NCBI RefSeq assembly: GCF_945906775.1 | Contig: NZ_CAMDRE010000001.1 | Coordinates: forward strand, 1,674,001 to 1,738,000 | From: Citrobacter sp. Marseille-Q6884 | GTDB taxonomy: Bacteria; Pseudomonadota; Gammaproteobacteria; Enterobacterales; Enterobacteriaceae | Direction: 5' to 3' | DNA: 64,000 nt | Made by a program: the position numbers and the translations under genes | Notes under the pieces: generated by a model | Databases searched by the model: none | What the model saw: only the letters and a program-made list of their open reading frames with translations | Told to the model about the DNA's origin: nothing | Shown here: piece by piece, positions 60,368 through 64,000 of the stretch | How positions within the stretch are numbered: the first letter of the stretch is position 1 | How the letters are laid out: every line of letters starts with the position of its first letter

Positions 60368-61519
60368 TTACAGCATTTCAATAAAGGCCGCGACACGTGT
60401 GCTGAGCTGGCCGATATCAGCAGTGGAGTAGTCCGTTTCGATGGCGATATAAGGAATCTGATGGTGTTGGCGCACGTGACGTTTAATCGCCAGTGATTCA
60501 ACGGCATAGGTATGACAGGCCTGTAAAATAACATCGACGACGCCGTCGGCCTGGTACTCTTCGATCATCTGACTGAGCATGTTCAGACGCTGATCGTTAG
60601 GAGAGATACAGGAGCAGCCGATAGCGAGGTATTTATCGGTGAGCGCGTCATAGACATCGCCATTTTCCGCAACGCACTGTTCGGTGGCTTTGGCACCGGT
60701 ACAGTTTTCATAGCCCACCACCCAGCCGCCGTTGTCTTCAATGGCACGGACCACTTTTTCCGCCGCTCCGCCAATGGGACAGCCGGTGATCAGAATGCGA
60801 GGCCGTGACGCGAGGCGTTTGCCATCTTGCCACTCCTGACGAACACGTTCAGCCATACTGTTAAGCTCGTCGATAAGCGCCTCTTTATCAAACCGGAAGG
60901 TCGCGCCGTACACCACTTTCAGAATGTCGCTGCCGCTGAGGGCAGGAGGATTAAGCTGCCCAACGCGGTAAAAATTCGCCAGCGCGCGGCGCTCACGGTT
61001 CTTGAGAATGACGGCTTCACGCAGTGCCGCTTCGGTAATGGGTGTACCAAAGCGTGCTTCGATTGCCTGTTGCAGACGCAGGATCTCCGCTTTCCACAGT
61101 GCACGGGAGGCGGCATCGTTCGCGCTGTTAGGCAGTTGCATCACATGCACGGCTTTAAATTCGGCCATGTACTCGTACATTTTCTTCTTGCCGTCGCAGG
61201 TGGTTTCACCCACGACCAGATCGGAAAAGTAGAAGTAGGGGCATTTGTCGGTTTTGCCAAAGCCGTAGCTGCTCTTAATCAGCGGACACAGGTTACGCGG
61301 CAGATCCTTCTCGGCTTCTTCAATGGTTTCATCCGATGTGGAACACAGCGAAACAACCACCGCACCTGCGGCCATCGCGATCTCTTGTGGCATAAAGGTG
61401 CAATAGGTTCCCACAAGCGGGATGCCCTGCTCTTTAAGATCCATGACGGTGAGAAAGCCTTTCTGACGAGCATCGGAGAATTGGTTGAAAATGGCGGGTA
61501 AATCGGTGATAAGCGACAT
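60368..61519 (-). CDS. yjiM: YjiM, 2-hydroxyacyl-CoA dehydratase-like (double-cubane cluster) protein
   Basis: The 383-residue protein contains conserved cysteines in GTYCTFMPQE, NLCPLIKSSYGFG, GYENCTGAKATEQC and ILQACHTYAVES that could hold an iron-sulfur double cubane. ATG 61519 (MSLITDLPAIFNQFS) follows GGAAGGAAAACC; the open frame upstream has no similarity. It pairs with YjiL. The reduced substrate is not known. Confidence 0.9.
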   Translation of the reverse strand: MSLITDLPAIFNQFSDARQKGFLTVMDLKEQGIPLVGTYCTFMPQEIAMAAGAVVVSLCSTSDETIEEAEKDLPRNLCPLIKSSYGFGKTDKCPYFYFSDLVVGETTCDGKKKMYEYMAEFKAVHVMQLPNSANDAASRALWKAEILRLQQAIEARFGTPITEAALREAVILKNRERRALANFYRVGQLNPPALSGSDILKVVYGATFRFDKEALIDELNSMAERVRQEWQDGKRLASRPRILITGCPIGGAAEKVVRAIEDNGGWVVGYENCTGAKATEQCVAENGDVYDALTDKYLAIGCSCISPNDQRLNMLSQMIEEYQADGVVDVILQACHTYAVESLAIKRHVRQHHQIPYIAIETDYSTADIGQLSTRVAAFIEML

Positions 61520-61659
61520 GGTTTTCCTTCCCCGTACACGGGAGCAATGAAAAGACCTCGCATTATAGCCCTGCATTTTGTGTGTGTTTTTTGATCTTCC
61601 TCGCGATGTGCCACATTGGTGTCGTTAAAGGACTCAGATCCCTCTGTTCGTGGCTATTG

Positions 61660-62940
61660 CTAAAACCAGGGTTGCGTCATGAGTGAGGGAATTTGCGACA
61701 ACAGGTATAACACCAGGCCGATAGAGCCGCCAACCAGTGTGCCGTTGACGCGAATGAACTGTAAGTCTTTACCGATATTGAGCTCAATTTGCTGTGACAT
61801 ATCCCGCGCATCCCAGCTTTTCACCGTATCGCTGATATGGCGCGTCAGGAAGGCGGCGAACTCCGGTGCGACTTTACGCGCGGCCTGCTCCAGATGCTCA
61901 TTCAGCGAGGTACGCAAGGCGCTATCGGCAACCAGCGTTTCACCAAACCACTGACCCGCGCTGGCGATGCGTTGCTTGACGCGGGAATCGTCGGCGTTAA
62001 TGTCCGTTTTCACCCACTGGCGCAGGTCTGCCCACAGCCCACCCAGATAGCGGTTAAACGCGTCGTCTTCTTTCAGATAACTTTTGAGGCTTTCCGCCCG
62101 TGCCGCCATCTCTGGATCGTGTTTCAGTTTGTCGATCAGCTTTAACGTGGCGCGATCGAAGGCGTGGCGGATCTGATGCGCCCGATCGTGGCTGATATCA
62201 TCCAGCAGGGAGTTAACCGCATCAGACACCAGTTCGGCGCTATGCTCGCCCAGCCATTCGGTCGGCAGGATCTTCGCTTTTAGCGGGTGTTCGGTCTCCA
62301 GCCAGCGCACAATGTGTTGAGCAATAAACGCCCGTGAACTGTCGCGCTGCAGCAGGGCGATCAATTGCGAAATCAGCGTATCCAGCAGGACCTGATGGCG
62401 ATTGTTTTTGGTCATGCTTTCCAGCATTAACGCGCTGGTCCCGGAGAGATCAACCTTATCAATCGCCTTGTGCACTGCCCGTTTGATCAAACGCTGGATC
62501 CGGGCATCGTCGGTCAGTTCCAGAAAACCGCTCATGATCTGTAGCAAATGTTGACCAATGCGTTGGGCGTTGTCTGGCTGACTGAACCAGTTGCCGATCA
62601 GCAGTGCCGGTTCATGACGGCGGATCAACGCCACCAGAGACTGGGTATCGAGAAACTTCTCTTGCACAAACTGACCCAGATTTTCGCCAATCCTCTCTTT
62701 ATTGCGCGGAATAATCGCCGTATGTCGCGAGATAAATGGTATGGGAACCCGACGAAACAGCGCGACCACGGCGAACCAGTCCGCCAGTGCGCCCACCATC
62801 GCTGCTTCGGCTATCGCCTTGATGCCGAGGACCCAAAAGTTGGGCGGCAGAAACAGTGTGATGACAAACGTCGCGGCAGCGATGAGCAACAGAGAGAGCG
62901 CCAGTCGCTTGGCGCGTTTGAGTTCAGCAATTTTATTCAT
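61660..62940 (-). CDS. yjiN: YjiN, DUF445 inner-membrane protein
   Basis: The 426-residue protein has two N-terminal hydrophobic helices (LALSLLLIAAATFVITLFL and EAAMVGALADWFAVVALF), a long helical soluble region and one C-terminal helix (VGGSIGLVLYLLSQIP). It matches E. coli YjiN; function is unknown. It follows yjiM in the backbone order. Confidence 0.9.
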   Translation of the reverse strand: MNKIAELKRAKRLALSLLLIAAATFVITLFLPPNFWVLGIKAIAEAAMVGALADWFAVVALFRRVPIPFISRHTAIIPRNKERIGENLGQFVQEKFLDTQSLVALIRRHEPALLIGNWFSQPDNAQRIGQHLLQIMSGFLELTDDARIQRLIKRAVHKAIDKVDLSGTSALMLESMTKNNRHQVLLDTLISQLIALLQRDSSRAFIAQHIVRWLETEHPLKAKILPTEWLGEHSAELVSDAVNSLLDDISHDRAHQIRHAFDRATLKLIDKLKHDPEMAARAESLKSYLKEDDAFNRYLGGLWADLRQWVKTDINADDSRVKQRIASAGQWFGETLVADSALRTSLNEHLEQAARKVAPEFAAFLTRHISDTVKSWDARDMSQQIELNIGKDLQFIRVNGTLVGGSIGLVLYLLSQIPSLMTQPWF

Positions 62941-62997
62941 AAACGTAAGGATAGAGCCAGACGGGAGGATCGTGCAAAAATTGTGATCTGCATCGAA

Positions 62998-63031
62998 GGC
63001 CGGACAGCGCGGTGATAAGCGCCATCCGGCA
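62998..63031. repeat. REP-like hairpin between yjiN and mdtM
   Basis: GCCGGA and TCCGGC enclose complementary AGCGC/GCGC-rich sequence, a degenerate REP unit a few bases after the mdtM stop codon. Confidence 0.55.
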
Positions 63032-63036
63032 ACGGT

Positions 63037-64000
63037 TTATTTCTCAATCGCCAGTTCGGTGACGTCGTGCTGATGCACGCGTTTTAGCAGTCCTGCCAGC
63101 GTGAACACAACGGCGATGCCAGCAACCACCGCCAGCAGGTGAAACGAAAGCCTGCCACCGTGAAACCACAGCCAGCGCCCGATTTCGACAGCAACCGCCA
63201 TCACTGTCAGGATCACCATGTTCAGCGACGCGGAAACCGTACCTTTCGGCAAGCTGTTGGAAAATAGCGTAAAGCGAAACAATGTCGGGAAGATCATCCC
63301 GATACCGAATGCATACAGACTGGTCCCCAACACTGACCACAGCCAGACGTGCGGCCACAGTAGGTTGCCCACGATCAGTACGGCCAGCCCGCTCAGTTGG
63401 ATGGGGACGGCACGCCAGACAAAGCGCGGTTGGGTCGGATCTTTCACAAAACGAACCACGACCATATTCGCCACGATCACCGCGCCAAATACGGGCACTT
63501 GCGCCCAGGCGAACTGCGAGGTAGTCATGCCGCCCGCGTCAATCAGGATCACCGGTGAGACCGCGACCCAACTCATCATCGGGATATAACTCAATGAAAG
63601 GGTTGCGGCTCCAAACAGGAAGATCCGATTACGAAAAACGTCGCGGAAATCACGCAGTACGCTGCGTGCGCTAAACGGTATCGCACCGCGCTGGACAGTT
63701 TCCGGCATAGCCATCAGCAGGCCAATAAAGGCGATGAGACCCATGACGGCGATAATGGCAAACAGGATCTTCCAGTGCACAAAGTGCATCAGCGCCGCCC
63801 CGGAGAGCGGGCCAATAACCGGCGCGACCAGCACGATAGAGGTGATGACCGCCATCAGTTTGATCGCCTTTGTCTGACCAAACGCCTCCTGCACCGTCAC
63901 ATACCCCACGGTGGCGATAAAGCAGATGCTGGTGCCCTGAACAAAACGAGCGACCAGAAATTGCGTCATGGAGGTGGTGAACAGCGTGGCTGCACAGGCG
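63037..64000 (-). CDS. mdtM: Multidrug efflux MFS transporter MdtM, C-terminal part
   Basis: The frame stays open to the right window edge, giving the last 320 or so of about 410 residues. It reads FLVARFVQGTSICFIATVG, then PVIGPLSGAALM and FRFTLFSNSLPKGTVSASLN, close to E. coli MdtM. It exports drugs such as chloramphenicol and acts in alkaline pH homeostasis as a proton or cation antiporter. The start lies outside the window. Confidence 0.93.
   Translation of the reverse strand, partial: ACAATLFTTSMTQFLVARFVQGTSICFIATVGYVTVQEAFGQTKAIKLMAVITSIVLVAPVIGPLSGAALMHFVHWKILFAIIAVMGLIAFIGLLMAMPETVQRGAIPFSARSVLRDFRDVFRNRIFLFGAATLSLSYIPMMSWVAVSPVILIDAGGMTTSQFAWAQVPVFGAVIVANMVVVRFVKDPTQPRFVWRAVPIQLSGLAVLIVGNLLWPHVWLWSVLGTSLYAFGIGMIFPTLFRFTLFSNSLPKGTVSASLNMVILTVMAVAVEIGRWLWFHGGRLSFHLLAVVAGIAVVFTLAGLLKRVHQHDVTELAIEK

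Noticed and set aside
1..64000. CRISPR arrays
   Set aside because: I saw no regularly spaced direct repeats and no cas genes in the window.

Overview
The window is a chromosomal segment of an enteric bacterium, most likely of the Citrobacter freundii complex. The tyrosine phenol-lyase gene tpl (42905-44275) and its partner permease tutB match my recollection of the C. freundii proteins. The backbone follows the E. coli K-12 order argI-rraB-yjgM-valS-holC-pepA-lptFG-yjgR-ahr-leuX ... gntP-uxuABR ... yjiJ-yjiLMN-mdtM, and miaE is present, as in Salmonella and Citrobacter.

Region 1 (1-6480) carries a leftward arginine deiminase operon (arcA-arcC-arcB and a YfcC-type exchanger cut by the window edge), then tabA and the biosynthetic ornithine carbamoyltransferase argI with its ARG boxes. 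Two ornithine carbamoyltransferases, one catabolic and one anabolic, therefore lie about 3.4 kb apart. Region 2 (6625-18645) is housekeeping backbone: rraB, miaE, yjgM, valS, holC, pepA, lptF, lptG, yjgR, ahr, with REP-type hairpins between convergent genes.

Region 3 (18720-32105) is an accessory defence region around tRNA-Leu leuX. Before leuX sits a coupled HNH nuclease/methyltransferase pair. After leuX come a truncated P4-type integrase, a three-gene ABC-three-component (ABC-3C) system, a degenerate copy of the leuX 3' end, and a second P4-type integrase broken by both a frameshift and a nonsense codon. Then follow a coupled two-gene cassette of unknown family (308-residue soluble protein plus four-helix membrane protein), a small pseudogene, an Eco47II-like type II restriction-modification pair, a NucS/DUF91-like nuclease and a decayed symE. 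With both integrases broken, the island looks immobilised.

Region 4 (32107-42082) is a complete trans-4-hydroxy-L-proline degradation locus. Two operons flank a PAS-AraC regulator: a leftward one (2-epimerase plus three-subunit D-hydroxyproline dehydrogenase) and a rightward one (deaminase, semialdehyde dehydrogenase, permease, imine reductase). A shared TTTCGTCA motif lies before both. Region 5 (42083-45730) is tpl-tutB with TyrR and CRP sites. Region 6 (45742-54593) holds two possible small proteins, lutABC for lactate, and the hexuronate block gntP / uxuA-uxuB / uxuR with ExuR/UxuR palindromes. Region 7 (55234-64000) holds a small ribbon-helix-helix-like protein, an IS1 inserted in a terminator just upstream of an OmpC/F-type porin, a small membrane protein, yjiJ, a DUF3343-yjiL-yjiM set, yjiN and most of mdtM, cut by the right edge.

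All assignments come from reading the translations and DNA by eye; no database search was run.
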